A stretch of DNA of 64,000 bases from Candidatus Endomicrobiellum calonymphae (GCA_031269945.1 JAISYK010000006.1:62001-126000), one strand, 5' to 3'; counted from the stretch's first letter, positions 45,613 through 56,018 are shown. Notes: generated by a model not told the origin, from the sequence alone. Numbers and translations are program-made.

Positions 45613-46824
45613 ATATAAAACAGTGGATGTTATAATTTTGAGCGTTTAAGTTAAAAATTGGTTCAACCTATCTGAATTATCATTATGAGATTAAAATTTA
45701 AACTAAAGTTTACATACTTGTAAATTAATTTTTTGTTTTTACGAAAAAGGTTAGAATGTGAATAGAAAACAATAAAAGTATAATATGAAATTAAGATTAT
45801 TTGGTAAATTTTTTAATGATTCACATTAGTTTATTTGTGTTATCTTTTATTATATAAAAACTTTGAGAAGTAAAAGGCGAAAAATGAGCAAATATTTATG
45901 TTGAACAAACTTATATTTGTAATGTATTCATTTTCTTTAGTTTATTCTATATAAAGCTGATAGAACTTTCAAAGATCTAAAAAGACTTTTGAAATCTGTT
46001 ATGAATGTAGGTAATCCTCACATAAGTGGAACAGGTAAGACCTCAATTTGGGAGTGAGTTAATGCTTCAGATAGTGGTGATGAATTGTTTCTAATTGCTA
46101 GAAGCGTTCCTGAAACTGCGTAAATTGTTTGGACTCAAAAATAATAAGATATATGAATGGCTTTTTGAGGTTTGAAAGTGAAGTAAAGCTTGGTATTTAT
46201 GTTTTGGATAATAATTTTGACATTGGAGTATTCAAAAAGATTTGGACATTGTGTGTGCATAAATACGATGAGTTTTTTCGAAAAGGAGTGTGCTTATACT
46301 TGCTGGAATTTTAAAAGAAAATCAAAAGGCTTTAAAAAGAACTGGTATTTTGGTTATCCAAATTCTTAATTCTTAAATATGATTTTGTATGAACGACTAA
46401 AAAACAGAAAAGATCAGTTTTTATTTTATCAAGGTGAGAGTTTATTGTAAGATATTATGTGGCAATTTTAAATATAGAATTGTTGATTTAGATACGAATC
46501 TTGGTACTTGAACTTTTAAAGAAATCTAATGTGTATTCCTTAAGTGCAGTAGATTTTGTGAAAGGATTTAAGAATTTTATTAAAAAATCGAGAATAAGAA
46601 TAAAAGGTTATGTAATATACTGTACTGACTGATAGGTTATATTGACTATAATAATGTGATAAAAAATAATTAGTTGCAAAGAAAAAAAAACTTTTTTATC
46701 GTTATGGCAAAAGATGCGGTCAAGCTGGAAAAATTAATGATAGCTTAAAGTGAAAAAATCGTTGGGCCTCTTGTTATGGAACTACAGTTTATTATGGAAC
46801 TACAGTTTAAGATTGAAAAAAAAC
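45613..46824. other. Decayed region, possible sugar isomerase fragment and an 18-bp tandem repeat
   Basis: About 1.2 kb without an intact gene. Around 45960-46120 the plus strand reads RTFKDLKRLLKSVMNV, HISGTGKTSIWE and DELFLIARSVPETA, which faintly resembles a SIS-domain sugar isomerase (xGxGxSs ... DvxxxiSxSGeT), such as those of Kdo or heptose synthesis, with an internal deletion; this is weak. A 61-codon frame at 46129-46314 is unassigned. An exact 18-base tandem duplication (TTATGGAACTACAGTTTA twice) occupies 46774-46809, just before the gmhB remnant. Confidence 0.4.
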
Positions 46825-47320
46825 AATTGAAACAAAAAATGTTAAAAAGTTTGCGGTTTTTCTAGATGGAGATGTGACGATTATTTTTGATAAGAACTAT
46901 TTGAATTCTCCAAATAAAGCGAAATTTTATTCGTTTAATGTAAGAAATATAAATAAATTGCGAGAAGCAGGCTTTCAGGCAATAATCGTCACAAATTAAT
47001 CCGGTGTCAGCAAAAGTATGTTTACTGAAAAGATCTAATAAAAACAAATGAAAAACTTTTATCTCTGCTTAAAGGAGCTGAAGTAGATTTTTTTTTGTTT
47101 ATTGTCCGCACTCTAATTTTGATGATTGTTGTTGCAGAAAACAAAAACTGATTAAGGCATTCATTTATAAGAGGGGCAAGAAATTTTGATATAAATCTTG
47201 AAAAAATTTTATGTTGTTGTTGAGGTAGCGTAAAAGAGATTATTTATTTGGTTTCAATATGTAGGGAGAGGGGGAAAGTATACTAGTTCTTACTGGGCGT
47301 AGTAAACAGTAGGGTAGTAA
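46825..47320 (+). pseudogene. gmhB: Remnant of D,D-heptose 1,7-bisphosphate phosphatase
   Basis: Family blocks in order: VKKFAVFLDGDVTIIFDKNY (HAD motif I region, family kAvFLDRDGTInvdxxY), INKLREAGFQAIIVTN followed by a TAA in place of Gln and then SGVSKSMFTEK (family TNQSGIaRGxfTe), FDDCCCRK in another frame (zinc loop of GmhB), FDINLEK and, near 47250-47310, GESILVLTGRSKQ for the C-terminal VLTG block. Stops and frameshifts exclude function. GmhB makes ADP-heptose precursors for the LPS inner core, so this parallels the loss of kdsA and kdsB. Confidence 0.8.
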
Positions 47321-48122
47321 CACAAAGTAATAAATGAAAGAGAAAACACGTTTATTGTATGTAAAATCTTAAAATAAACTGTAAATTTTGTAATTGGGGA
47401 TGCCAAAAATCGCTAAAAACGCAAATTTGTATTTATGAAAAATATTTTTGAATAGGTATGTGATTAATTTAATGATTATTGTAAATATATACTCATACTT
47501 TTTAGCGTTTGTATAGAATAGTTTCAACTCTTCTTTAGAATTTTTAATTTGATTAAAAAAGAATACTAACTTAATAACTTACTGGTACTTTATTTTTATG
47601 TTAACTTATTCTTTGTTTCTAATCTGACAAACAGTAGAAGTGTGTTTTAAACTTTTCAAGAAAACAATATTTTTTGTGTTTCCTATTTTCTGTGCAGATG
47701 TAACGCACTTTTGGGAAACTTACGAGCTTTTTAGCACAATTCTTGTGGTGATAAGTCTTTAATACAAACAAATTTTAAAATTTTTCTTGTAAATTCATAT
47801 TTGGTACTGAAACTATAAAGCTGTACGCATCATCGTACGATATAAAATACTACAAATTTTTTAACCTCTGATTACTAATTTTCTATTTTGCCAAGTTGCT
47901 ATGTGTGTCACTTAGGTGATACAAGTTGTCTTGTTTCTAATTTGTAAAAAATGTGTTATATTCATTGTATGGAAAGTTAAGATGTGATTAGCTAAGAGTT
48001 GGAAAAATGAAAAAGGTGTTTGATTCAGGAAGAGGTTCCATTTTAAGTGATTTTTTATTGTTATTGTTTGCGGGTAAAGTTCGGAGTGGGTTGGGTGTAA
48101 AATATATACCAGGGGTGATACA
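47321..48122. other. AT-rich region before gpmA, nothing recognised
   Basis: About 800 bases with long A/T runs and no supported frame. A 119-codon minus-strand frame at 47912-48271 overlaps the start of gpmA, is serine- and phenylalanine-rich like an antisense shadow, and is not called. Confidence 0.4.
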
Positions 48123-48890
48123 ATGATGTATAAAGTCGTTTTAGTGAGACATGGCGAGAGTGTTTGGAATAAAGAGAACAGATTTACTGGCTGGACAGAT
48201 GTAGATTTATCTAAAAAAGGGAATGAAGAAGCTTTAATGGCCGGCGAACAGTTAAAGGAAAGCGATTTCACTTTTGATCTAGCTTATACTTCTGTCCTTA
48301 AAAGGGCGATTAAAACTCTTTGGAATATAATTAATAAAATGGATTTAGTTTGGATTCCAGTTGTTAAGAGTTGGAAATTAAATGAAAGACATTATGGAGC
48401 TTTACAAGGTTTGAATAAAACTGAAATGGCTGCGAAATATGGAGAAGAACAAGTAAAAATCTGGAGAAGAAGCTACGATACTTCACCAATGCCCTTGAAT
48501 GAAAATGATGAAAGATATCCTGGAAAAGACGTGAGGTATTCAAAAATTTTAAAAAGCGAGATACCTTTAACAGAATGTTTAAAAGATACTGTAATGAGAA
48601 TTGTGCCATACTGGGAAAAAGAAATTTCTCCGCAAATACGGTCGGGTAAAAAAATTATAATAGTAGCACACGGTAACAGTTTAAGAGCTTTAGTGAAATA
48701 TTTAGATAATATAAACGATAACGATATAGTAAATTTAAATATACCTACTGCAATGCCGCTGATCTATGAGCTTGATGAAAATTTGAAAGCCATTAAAAAT
48801 TATTATCTTTGTGATTCTGATGCTGTTAAAAAAGCAATAAAAGCAGTAGTAAATCAAGGAAAAATTGAGAAATTATACTATAAGTTGTGA
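48123..48890 (+). CDS. gpmA: 2,3-bisphosphoglycerate-dependent phosphoglycerate mutase
   Basis: Glycolytic interconversion of 3- and 2-phosphoglycerate. 255 residues, typical for the cofactor-dependent type. Phospho-His10 in [35 protein letters not shown] and the second active-site His in [15 protein letters not shown] are intact. ATG start with AGGGGTG eight bases upstream. It is intact amid decayed DNA, which fits continued use of lower glycolysis. Confidence 0.97.
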   Translation: MMYKVVLVRHGESVWNKENRFTGWTDVDLSKKGNEEALMAGEQLKESDFTFDLAYTSVLKRAIKTLWNIINKMDLVWIPVVKSWKLNERHYGALQGLNKTEMAAKYGEEQVKIWRRSYDTSPMPLNENDERYPGKDVRYSKILKSEIPLTECLKDTVMRIVPYWEKEISPQIRSGKKIIIVAHGNSLRALVKYLDNINDNDIVNLNIPTAMPLIYELDENLKAIKNYYLCDSDAVKKAIKAVVNQGKIEKLYYKL

Positions 48891-48986
48891 TAATTATTAT
48901 ATGATATTTATGGTTTAGCTTTTGGTCTAACTTTGCACTGTTTGGAAAAGGTGTTTTTTATTTTTGATTTTTAAGGAGATGTGCTC

Positions 48987-49997
48987 GTGGTGAGTGTGAG
49001 GCAACATATTTTGGAGTTAGCTAGGAAGAGGAGAGGGAAGATAGTTATGCCTGAAGGTTTTGATGAAAGAGTTTTAAAAGCTGCCAAAAGACTTACTGAA
49101 GATGGGATAGCGTCAGTAGTTTTGCCGGTTGATGATATAAAAAATATTGAAAAAATTGCATATGAAGCTGATATAGATTTAAGAGGTATTGAAGTAATTA
49201 AAATTGACAGAGATATTCTTGATAAAGAGAAAATTAAAGAATTTGTTGATGCCAGAACTAAAAAGTGCATGATCACTAAAGAAGAGGTATTAAATCTTTT
49301 AAAAAATCCTTTATATTTTTCAATGATGTATTTAAAAAGTGGAAATTGTGATGCTTGTGTTGGTGGTGCTGTTTATGATACAACAAACGTTTTAAGAGCT
49401 GGTATTCACGTGGTTGGGACCGCTGAGAATATGAAAATGATTTCGTCATATTTCCTTATGATACCTCCGGAAGGGCATAGTCTTGCGAAAGAGCCTGTAA
49501 TATTTGCTGATTGTGCCGTAAATCCTGATCCGCAGCAGTCCACAGAGTTAAAAGATATTGCTATTGCAACGGTCGAAAGCTTTAAAAAACTTTTTCCTGA
49601 TAAGCAAGCGAATGTAGCAATGCTTTCTTTCTCAACAAAAGGAAGCTCTAATAATAAAATTTTATTAAAGGTTCAGGAGGCGACTGAACTTGTCAAATCT
49701 CATTTTGCTGGCCGGAACGATATAAATATTGATGGAGAACTTCAATTTGATGCCGCTGTCGTGCCGAGCATTGGAAAAAGGAAAGCACCTAATTCTTCGG
49801 TCGCTGGCAATGCTAATATATTTATTTTCCCAGAATTAAATGCAGGTAATATCGGTTGTAAAATTGCGGAGAGGTACGGTGGCTTTCAAGCTGTTGGTCC
49901 GATAATTCAAGGCCTTGCACTTCCGGTAAGTGATTTGAGCAGAGGTTCTAATTCTGATGATATTTATCTTATTAGTGCAATTATTTTATGTTTTTAG
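48987..49997 (+). CDS. pta: Phosphate acetyltransferase
   Basis: Converts acetyl-CoA and phosphate to acetyl phosphate. About 336 residues. GKIVMPEGFDERVLKAAKRL at the N-terminus, GAVYDTTNVLRAGIH, FADCAVNPDP, MLSFSTKGS and the C-terminal FPELNAGNIGCKIAERYGG are Pta signatures. GTG starts occur at 48981, 48987 and 48990; I prefer 48987 because AAGGAG (48973-48978) is eight bases before it. ackA, the usual partner for ATP formation from acetyl phosphate, is not next to it and no remnant was recognised. Confidence 0.95.
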   Translation: MVSVRQHILELARKRRGKIVMPEGFDERVLKAAKRLTEDGIASVVLPVDDIKNIEKIAYEADIDLRGIEVIKIDRDILDKEKIKEFVDARTKKCMITKEEVLNLLKNPLYFSMMYLKSGNCDACVGGAVYDTTNVLRAGIHVVGTAENMKMISSYFLMIPPEGHSLAKEPVIFADCAVNPDPQQSTELKDIAIATVESFKKLFPDKQANVAMLSFSTKGSSNNKILLKVQEATELVKSHFAGRNDINIDGELQFDAAVVPSIGKRKAPNSSVAGNANIFIFPELNAGNIGCKIAERYGGFQAVGPIIQGLALPVSDLSRGSNSDDIYLISAIILCF

Positions 49998-50661
49998 GAT
50001 ATAGATTAATTATTAATTATTGTGTTAGACGTAACGTGAATTGTCGTTTGTTGTGTTCTTGAAGTTGCATTAGGCCGTATTTATTACAGAGTTTTTTCTA
50101 GCGACGGGGGGGGGATTTTTGCTACTTATGAATATTTCTTTTGGTGTTTTTAGGATGAGTTCAGTCTTGTTGTGAGTGGATTTGATTGTTGAAAGGTTTT
50201 TTTGATTTTAGTGATTAGGGTTTCCTGTGTCTTCGTTTGGCGGGCGTGCCCAATAATTATCCGATGTCCTTAATTTCTTCTTATTATATGGTTGGTTTTT
50301 CTTCATATTTGAACTAATTTGATTCAGTCATTATGTGACGTTGCAATCAAGTTTTCCGTAATCTTTTTGCTTACATATTTTTTTTGCCTGTGTAAGTTGG
50401 TATATAGTATGTATATAGCCTTATTTTATATCTTCTTGTATTTTGTTTTATGTTTAAAAGTGAATCTCCACAAGAGATGAAAACATTTTTGCCATTGTGA
50501 TAAATTTCAAAAGATTTAAGGAACAAATGCTTAAATTTGCGAGAGTTTTGCACTGTGACGCCCGCGAGATGATCACAATCAGAATAGACGATTTTCAATC
50601 TAAACAAATATCGAATAACTGCTGCTTGAACCCGCTCTCTTCTCTTGCTAGAATGTAAAAT
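49998..50661. other. Decayed region with G9 tract and a possible TilS fragment
   Basis: 660 bases with no intact gene. A run of nine G is at 50106-50114. On the minus strand, directly after the M42 peptidase gene (about 50660 down to 50440), an open frame without its own start reads KRERVQAAVIRYLFRL, DHLAGVTVQNSRKFKHL and FEIYHNGKNVFISC. The pattern resembles the C-terminal end of tRNA(Ile)-lysidine synthase (RExxxxAl...Hixxixxl...K...LpxxxxvxxxxxxlxI), but the match is weak. Confidence 0.3.
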
Positions 50662-51720
50662 TTAAAACTCACAGTTCTCTCCGACGGCTTTATATATTAT
50701 TTTTGTTGCTAGATCAACAGCAGAGTTTACGTCTTTAATACTGAACACAGATGTCGGAGCGTGGATATATCTTGTTGGAATACTTAAAATTCCCGTAAGT
50801 ATTCCTTTTCTGCTCATATTTATCGTCGCACCATCTGTCATGCCACCGTCGATTATGTCTATTTGATATGGGATCATGTTTTCGTGTGCGACATCAAACA
50901 TGAGCTTGCGCACCTTTTCTGGGACTATTGTCCCTCTTCCAGAGGCTTCTACTATTGTTATGGCAACACCTTTGCCGAGTTTTAGTGCGGAAATTTTTTC
51001 ATCAATTTCGGGTGTATCTCCTGTTACGGTTGTATCTATGATAAGTGCAAAATCAGGATCTATACTAAAAGATGAGGTCTTGCCTCCTTTTAGGCCGACT
51101 TCTTCCTGTGCTGTAGCACATGCATAAATCTCAGCGTTTATATCTTTTGATTTTACAAGATTTTCCATAACTTTTATCATAGCATAGCATCCTACTCTGT
51201 TATCTGCAGCTTTTCCGTAATAAATGTTGTCATTTAAAATGCCTGCATTAGGCTCAAAAATTATTTGGTCGCCGATATCCACGACTTTTAATACATCGTC
51301 CTTTGAATACAAGCCTATATCTATAAACATATTGCTGTATCTGATTAGTTTTTTTGATTCTTCTGTATCCATCAAATGTGGTGGTTTTGTTCCTATTATA
51401 CCAGTGATGCATTCGCCATTTTTGTTTATGATTTTTACTATTTTCCCTAAAAGAACTAAATCGCTTATGCCGCCGATCTTAATGAAATATATAAATCCTT
51501 TTTCACTTATGTGTTTTACAACCATACCGACTTCATCCATATGTGCTACGAGCATCAGTTTCTTTTTGCCTTTGCCTAATTTCCCTATGACATTGCCGAA
51601 ATTGTCAATTTCAATGCTATCACACGCTTTCATAAGAGCCTTAGTCATAATTTTTGCGATATTTTTTTCATAACCTGAAATTCCATCACACATTAACAAG
51701 TCACTAAGTATTTTTTCCAT
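50662..51720 (-). CDS. M42-family aminopeptidase
   Basis: Cobalt/zinc aminopeptidase of the FrvX/YsdC/PepA-like group that trims peptides in the cytosol. 352 residues. Metal ligands are visible: His in LVAHMDEVGMV, Asp in GKAADNRVGCYA, the Glu pair in AQEEVGLKGG, Asp in LIIDTTVTGD and His in RYIHAPTSV. GMTDGATINMS is the conserved glycine loop. ATG start with GGAGAATTGAG upstream on the minus strand. Exact substrate (glutamyl, lysyl or general) cannot be told from the sequence. Confidence 0.93.
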   Translation of the reverse strand: MEKILSDLLMCDGISGYEKNIAKIMTKALMKACDSIEIDNFGNVIGKLGKGKKKLMLVAHMDEVGMVVKHISEKGFIYFIKIGGISDLVLLGKIVKIINKNGECITGIIGTKPPHLMDTEESKKLIRYSNMFIDIGLYSKDDVLKVVDIGDQIIFEPNAGILNDNIYYGKAADNRVGCYAMIKVMENLVKSKDINAEIYACATAQEEVGLKGGKTSSFSIDPDFALIIDTTVTGDTPEIDEKISALKLGKGVAITIVEASGRGTIVPEKVRKLMFDVAHENMIPYQIDIIDGGMTDGATINMSRKGILTGILSIPTRYIHAPTSVFSIKDVNSAVDLATKIIYKAVGENCEF

Positions 51721-51861
51721 CTCAATTCTCCGAATTAATATTTCAATTATAAAAGGATTTTTAAATACAAGGCTAAATTGTTGCTTACATAATAAACAAC
51801 GTATTTTGCGTATATAAATTTTCCCATATTAAAAATTCTTAAGTATAAGCCTATATTTTTT

Positions 51862-51881
51862 ATAGAACTTTAAAGTTCTAT
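51862..51881. repeat. Perfect 20-bp palindrome over the 3' end of the M48 gene
   Basis: ATAGAACTTTAAAGTTCTAT is its own reverse complement and spans the last codons and stop of the M48 protease gene. It could fold as an 8-bp stem with a four-base loop. In the gene's direction it is followed by an A-rich run, not U, so a standard terminator is doubtful; in the plus direction it is followed by TTTTATTTAT. Confidence 0.55.
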
Positions 51882-53108
51882 TTTATTTATTGCTTTAATT
51901 CTCTCTAAAACAGGCGGATGTGAATATTCTAAAAACACTTTGAATTTGTGAGGGTATAAATTTGATAAATTATCAACTGAAAGCTTTTTTAAAGCGTTTA
52001 TCATAGCTTCTGGTTTTTTATAAGTTTTTGCCGCATAAGCGTCTGCTTCGTATTCATGTTTTCTCGAAAAATAACTTAAAACTATTGATGTTATTAGAGA
52101 GACAGGTTCGTAAAGAAATGAGAAAAATATTATTCCGGCATATATTGGTTGTGTATCCATTAAGAAAGCGTCGTAAAACCATATTTTATCTATAAAAAAT
52201 GAAAAAACAAACAACATAGTTAGAGTTAAAACAAATGAAAAAATCATATGTTTTAATATATGCCCAAGTTTAAAGTGTCCCATTTCATGTGCTAAAATGC
52301 TTGTTAGTTCGTCAACACTATGTTTTTGGATAAGAGTGTCAAATAGAACTATTCTACGAAATTTCCCTATTCCTGTAAAAAATGCATTTGATTTTGTAGA
52401 ACGTTTTGAACCATCCATCTTAAGTAAACCTTTCATTTTAAAATTTTCTTTTTTTGCGTATTTTTCAATAGAATTTTTTAGTTCTCCGTTTTCTAGAGGG
52501 GTATATTTATTGAACAGAGGCATTATAATCACTGGTGAAATAAAAGTTATAAAAAGTTCAAAAATAACGATGACTAAAAAGGCATATAACCAAGCGTATT
52601 GGCGAACACTTATGAAGAACCATAATATCGCAATAAAAATAACGGAATCTATTATAGCAGTTACAATCCATGATTTTAGTAAGTCTGTAAAAAAAGTTTT
52701 TGTATTTGTTCTATTAAATCCAAATTTTTTTTCTATTACGAACACAGAATAGATTGAAAAAGGCACTTTTAATATTTCTGAAGCAAAAAAAAATATGCCA
52801 ACAAAAGTGAGTCCAGTTAAAATTGGGCCAAAGCCAAAAGAAACGACAGTCGTGTTTAAGTAATTGAAGCCACCTGAAATTATAAAAATAATTTGGATTG
52901 CTAGGAAGAAAGTGGATGAAACTATAGAAAATTTTGTGGTTGTTTTTAAATACTTTTGCGATTTTATGTATTTTTCTCTATCATAATATTCCTCAAATTC
53001 TAAGGGTATATTGTTTGAAAGATTTTTAATATTGAGCAAATCCGCTATTGTTTCTATAGAATACACTGCGACAACAAAAGAAAGTATTAAAAAAGTGTAG
53101 ACGTTCAT
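51870..53108 (-). CDS. M48-family membrane metalloprotease (CAAX protease/Ste24-like)
   Basis: 412 residues with about six to seven hydrophobic segments and the zinc motif HEMGH in SILAHEMGHFKLGH, plus the third-ligand Glu in RKHEYEADAYA. These are the Ste24/HtpX-type M48 features; the length and an N-terminal CAAX-protease-like domain (SIYSVFVIEKKFGFNRT) point to the Ste24 branch. Likely role is membrane-protein quality control. ATG start on the minus strand with GGAGAAG upstream. Confidence 0.92.
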   Translation of the reverse strand: MNVYTFLILSFVVAVYSIETIADLLNIKNLSNNIPLEFEEYYDREKYIKSQKYLKTTTKFSIVSSTFFLAIQIIFIISGGFNYLNTTVVSFGFGPILTGLTFVGIFFFASEILKVPFSIYSVFVIEKKFGFNRTNTKTFFTDLLKSWIVTAIIDSVIFIAILWFFISVRQYAWLYAFLVIVIFELFITFISPVIIMPLFNKYTPLENGELKNSIEKYAKKENFKMKGLLKMDGSKRSTKSNAFFTGIGKFRRIVLFDTLIQKHSVDELTSILAHEMGHFKLGHILKHMIFSFVLTLTMLFVFSFFIDKIWFYDAFLMDTQPIYAGIIFFSFLYEPVSLITSIVLSYFSRKHEYEADAYAAKTYKKPEAMINALKKLSVDNLSNLYPHKFKVFLEYSHPPVLERIKAINKIEL

Positions 53109-53394
53109 TTGTTAAACTTCTCCTTTAATTTTAGTAGTCTTACGAAATACGATATCTATTTATATGTATTAATGAAGCGTATCACTTGTTTTATCAATTG
53201 ATTACACATAGATATTTACGATCACTAACAGAAAAAGAATGTTCCTAAGCTAGTATTTAATTATACAATAAAGTTGTATGTGACAATCATTATACTGTAT
53301 TATAGTGTTTGATATCCAATATAATTATACATAGTTAGTGCTTGTAATACATTATGGTGTAGGTATATAATTACAATTTGAATTTGGTATTATT

Positions 53395-54060
53395 GTGTTT
53401 ATTAAAAAGAAAATTTTTATTACTATTGACGGCGGAGAGGGCTCTGGTAAAACGACGCATTCTAAACTTTTAAAAAATTATCTTAAAAAAAAAGGGTTTA
53501 AGGTGCTTTTAACAAGAGAGCCCGGTGGGAATATTTTAGCGGAAAAGATAAGAAACATTATTTTAGATCCGGAGTTGAATATTGTTCCCCTAAGTGAACT
53601 TTTTCTTCTTGAGGCTGCAAGAATTCAACACATTAAGGAACAAATTTGCCCTGCTTTAGAAAAAGGAGAGATTGTTGTTTGTGATAGATTTGCAGATTCC
53701 ACTGTTGCATATCAAGGCTATGGAAGAAAATTAAATTTAAAACTTATAAATAAATTAAATTTAATTGCTTCGTGTGGATTAAAGCCAATTTTGACGTTGT
53801 ATCTTGATATAACGCCCAGTGAGGGCTTGAATAGGGCGAAGAAATCAAAGAGAGATAATTATGGCGATGATGGTGACAGGATTGAGAGAAAGTCTATACA
53901 ATTTCATGAAGATGTAAGAAAGGGCTATTTAGAACAAGCGAAAAAGTATTTTAAAAGAGTAAAAATTATTGAAACGGAAGAAGGATCAGTCAAAGAAACG
54001 CATATGCTGATAAAAGATATTGTAGATGAGGTTTTACATAAGTGTTTGAAAGAATATTAG
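53395..54060 (+). CDS. tmk: Thymidylate kinase
   Basis: Phosphorylates dTMP to dTDP. 221 residues. P-loop IDGGEGSGKTTHS near residue 11, LTREPGG, the substrate motif CDRFADSTVAYQGYG and a LID-like region (RAKKSKRDN). Start is GTG 53395; the upstream 287 bases to the divergent M48 gene are AT-rich and must hold both promoters. The 3' end overlaps holB by 19 bases, the well-known tmk-holB pairing. Confidence 0.95.
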   Translation: MFIKKKIFITIDGGEGSGKTTHSKLLKNYLKKKGFKVLLTREPGGNILAEKIRNIILDPELNIVPLSELFLLEAARIQHIKEQICPALEKGEIVVCDRFADSTVAYQGYGRKLNLKLINKLNLIASCGLKPILTLYLDITPSEGLNRAKKSKRDNYGDDGDRIERKSIQFHEDVRKGYLEQAKKYFKRVKIIETEEGSVKETHMLIKDIVDEVLHKCLKEY

Positions 54061-55022
54061 GTCAAGAAAAAGCAAAGATGGTGCTTTCAAGTCAAATAAA
54101 GAACGGTAAAATCGCACAAGTTTATATGTTTATTGGAATTGATGGCATAGGGAAACGCTCTACTGCCGTTGAATTTGCCAGAATTATGAATTGTAGTATA
54201 AATGATTTTACTAAAATTGGTGTGGGTGCTTGTGGGGAGTGTATTTCTTGTGAAAAGATAGCAAAAAATATCCATCCAGACATACATTTTGTAGATTTTG
54301 CCAAACAATCCGAGCTTGAAAAAAGCGATTTAGAAAAGCAAAGGATACTAAAAATAGAAACTATTAGGCATATGAAAAAAAAGGTTTTGACAAAAGTGTA
54401 CGAGGGGAAATGGAAATTTTTCATTGTGGATCCTGCTGAAAAGATGAATATTGCGACATCAAATTCGTTACTTAAAACGTTTGAAGATCCGCCTAATAAT
54501 ACAGTCATAATTTTAATCGCAAAGCATAAGGAAACAATTCCTCAGACGATAATTTCACGGTCGCAAATTATATTTTTTCAACCTTTAAAAGTAAGTGAAA
54601 TTTCAAGTTGGCTTATGTCAAATTATTCAATGCACAGTTCAGAAATTCAAAATTTGGTTTCTTTAAGCGAGGGATCTATAGGAGATGCAGAAAAGCTTGC
54701 CAATGAAGATAAAAAAAGTAAGTTATCTTTGTGGTTTAAACTTAAAACTCAGAATTTTTATATTTCTGATATATTAGAATTATCAAAGAATGTTGCAGGG
54801 AAGGGTGCTGCTTTGGAGTGTGTTGATTCGATTATATGTGAGGCAAAGAAAGACTTTAGAGTCCACCCCGATGCAATTGCTCCTGTAATTGAATTGTTAA
54901 TCACTTCAAAAACGCTACTTCTTAAAAATGTAAATGCACAAATGGTTCTAGATAATTTGTTTTTTGATTTGTTGGGTCTAATGAAACGTATGAAATATGC
55001 TGTTATGTATGGTATTAGCTAA
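54042..55022 (+). CDS. holB: DNA polymerase III delta-prime subunit
   Basis: Clamp-loader subunit. 326 residues. GTG start in the end of tmk. N-terminal AAA+ domain with ERILGQEKAKMVL, a degenerate P-loop in FIGIDGIGKRSTA, zinc-finger cysteines in GACGECISCEKI, VDPAEKMNIATSNSLLKTFE (Walker B-like region) and SRSQIIFFQPL (SRC-like motif as SRS). The C-terminal part is helical. The order tmk-holB-ricT-metG-tatD supports the call. Confidence 0.9.
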   Translation: MFERILGQEKAKMVLSSQIKNGKIAQVYMFIGIDGIGKRSTAVEFARIMNCSINDFTKIGVGACGECISCEKIAKNIHPDIHFVDFAKQSELEKSDLEKQRILKIETIRHMKKKVLTKVYEGKWKFFIVDPAEKMNIATSNSLLKTFEDPPNNTVIILIAKHKETIPQTIISRSQIIFFQPLKVSEISSWLMSNYSMHSSEIQNLVSLSEGSIGDAEKLANEDKKSKLSLWFKLKTQNFYISDILELSKNVAGKGAALECVDSIICEAKKDFRVHPDAIAPVIELLITSKTLLLKNVNAQMVLDNLFFDLLGLMKRMKYAVMYGIS

Positions 55023-55144
55023 ATATGAAAATTTGTAAGCATATGTTCAATAAAATAGTACTTGGTGAACTGTTCATGTTAACTTTTAGGTTTAGGTAAA
55101 TTATCATACTGTACTTTAGTATATTGAAGGAGTGTAATTTTTTC

Positions 55145-55942
55145 ATGATTGTGGAGGTAATGCTTAGAGATATTAAGGATAAGGTATACGCCGATAGTGG
55201 GCATTTTCGTTTAAGACCAAATGATAAAGTTATAGTTGAAACTGAACATGGAGTTGAGGTCGGAACGATTTACGAGGAAGTGAAGGGTGTATTAACGAAT
55301 GAGAGCGTTCCAAATAAAGTTTTAAGAAAAATGACTGATGACGACAAGAAGAAGTTTGTAGAAAATAAGATAAAGAGTTTAAAAGTTCGAAATATAGTAT
55401 TGAAAAAAGTTCAAAATTGTAATCTCGATATGAAATTGACATGTGTCCAGTATATTTTTGACCGTTCGAAACTATTTGTGTATTATACTTCCGATACTAG
55501 AGTTGACTTTAGAAAACTTATTAAAGATCTTGGATATGCTTTGAAAACGAGAATACAAATGGTTCAGATAGGTGTAAGGGACGAATCGAAAATATTTGGC
55601 GGAATCGGAACATGTGGACGAATTTTGTGTTGTCGGAGTTTTTTAAAAGATTTCAATTCTGTAACCATGGATATGGCCAAAGAGCAAGATTTATCTTTGA
55701 ATACGGCGAAACTTTCTGGGCTTTGTGGTAGGCTTATGTGTTGCATAGCATATGAAAATGAAACTTATAAAAATATAAAAAGAAATTTGCCTGAAATAGG
55801 GGAAACTGTTTTCACACCGGATGGCAAAGCCGAACTCGTGGCGATAGATTGTATAAGGGAAGTGGTGATTGTTAGTTTTGGAGATAAAACGATTAAGGTG
55901 TTTACGATAGAGCAAATTAAAAATATAAAAGTAAAAAAATAA
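55145..55942 (+). CDS. PSP1-domain protein (RicT/YaaT-like)
   Basis: About 265 residues. PSP1 domain with VEVGTIYEEV and DKKKFVENKIKS, then FSY-like RVDFRKLIKDL and the conserved cysteine cluster GTCGRILCCRSFL ... LCGRLMCCIAYE, which binds an Fe-S cluster in the B. subtilis Ric complex. ATG 55145 is preferred (AAGGAG 11 bases upstream), although TTG 55124 also starts the frame. In B. subtilis RicT, with RicA and RicF, modulates RNase Y; here it is found in the usual tmk-holB-ricT-metG context. Confidence 0.88.
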   Translation: MIVEVMLRDIKDKVYADSGHFRLRPNDKVIVETEHGVEVGTIYEEVKGVLTNESVPNKVLRKMTDDDKKKFVENKIKSLKVRNIVLKKVQNCNLDMKLTCVQYIFDRSKLFVYYTSDTRVDFRKLIKDLGYALKTRIQMVQIGVRDESKIFGGIGTCGRILCCRSFLKDFNSVTMDMAKEQDLSLNTAKLSGLCGRLMCCIAYENETYKNIKRNLPEIGETVFTPDGKAELVAIDCIREVVIVSFGDKTIKVFTIEQIKNIKVKK

Positions 55943-56018
55943 AATATGATTGTTAGAGCTTTATTTGAAATTTTTAAAATCTTTATCTTAATGTGACTAT
56001 GTAACGAATGGAGGATAA

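Noticed and set aside
49998-50440. ackA remnant after pta
   Set aside because: No acetate kinase motif (such as NAGSSSxK) was found in any frame.
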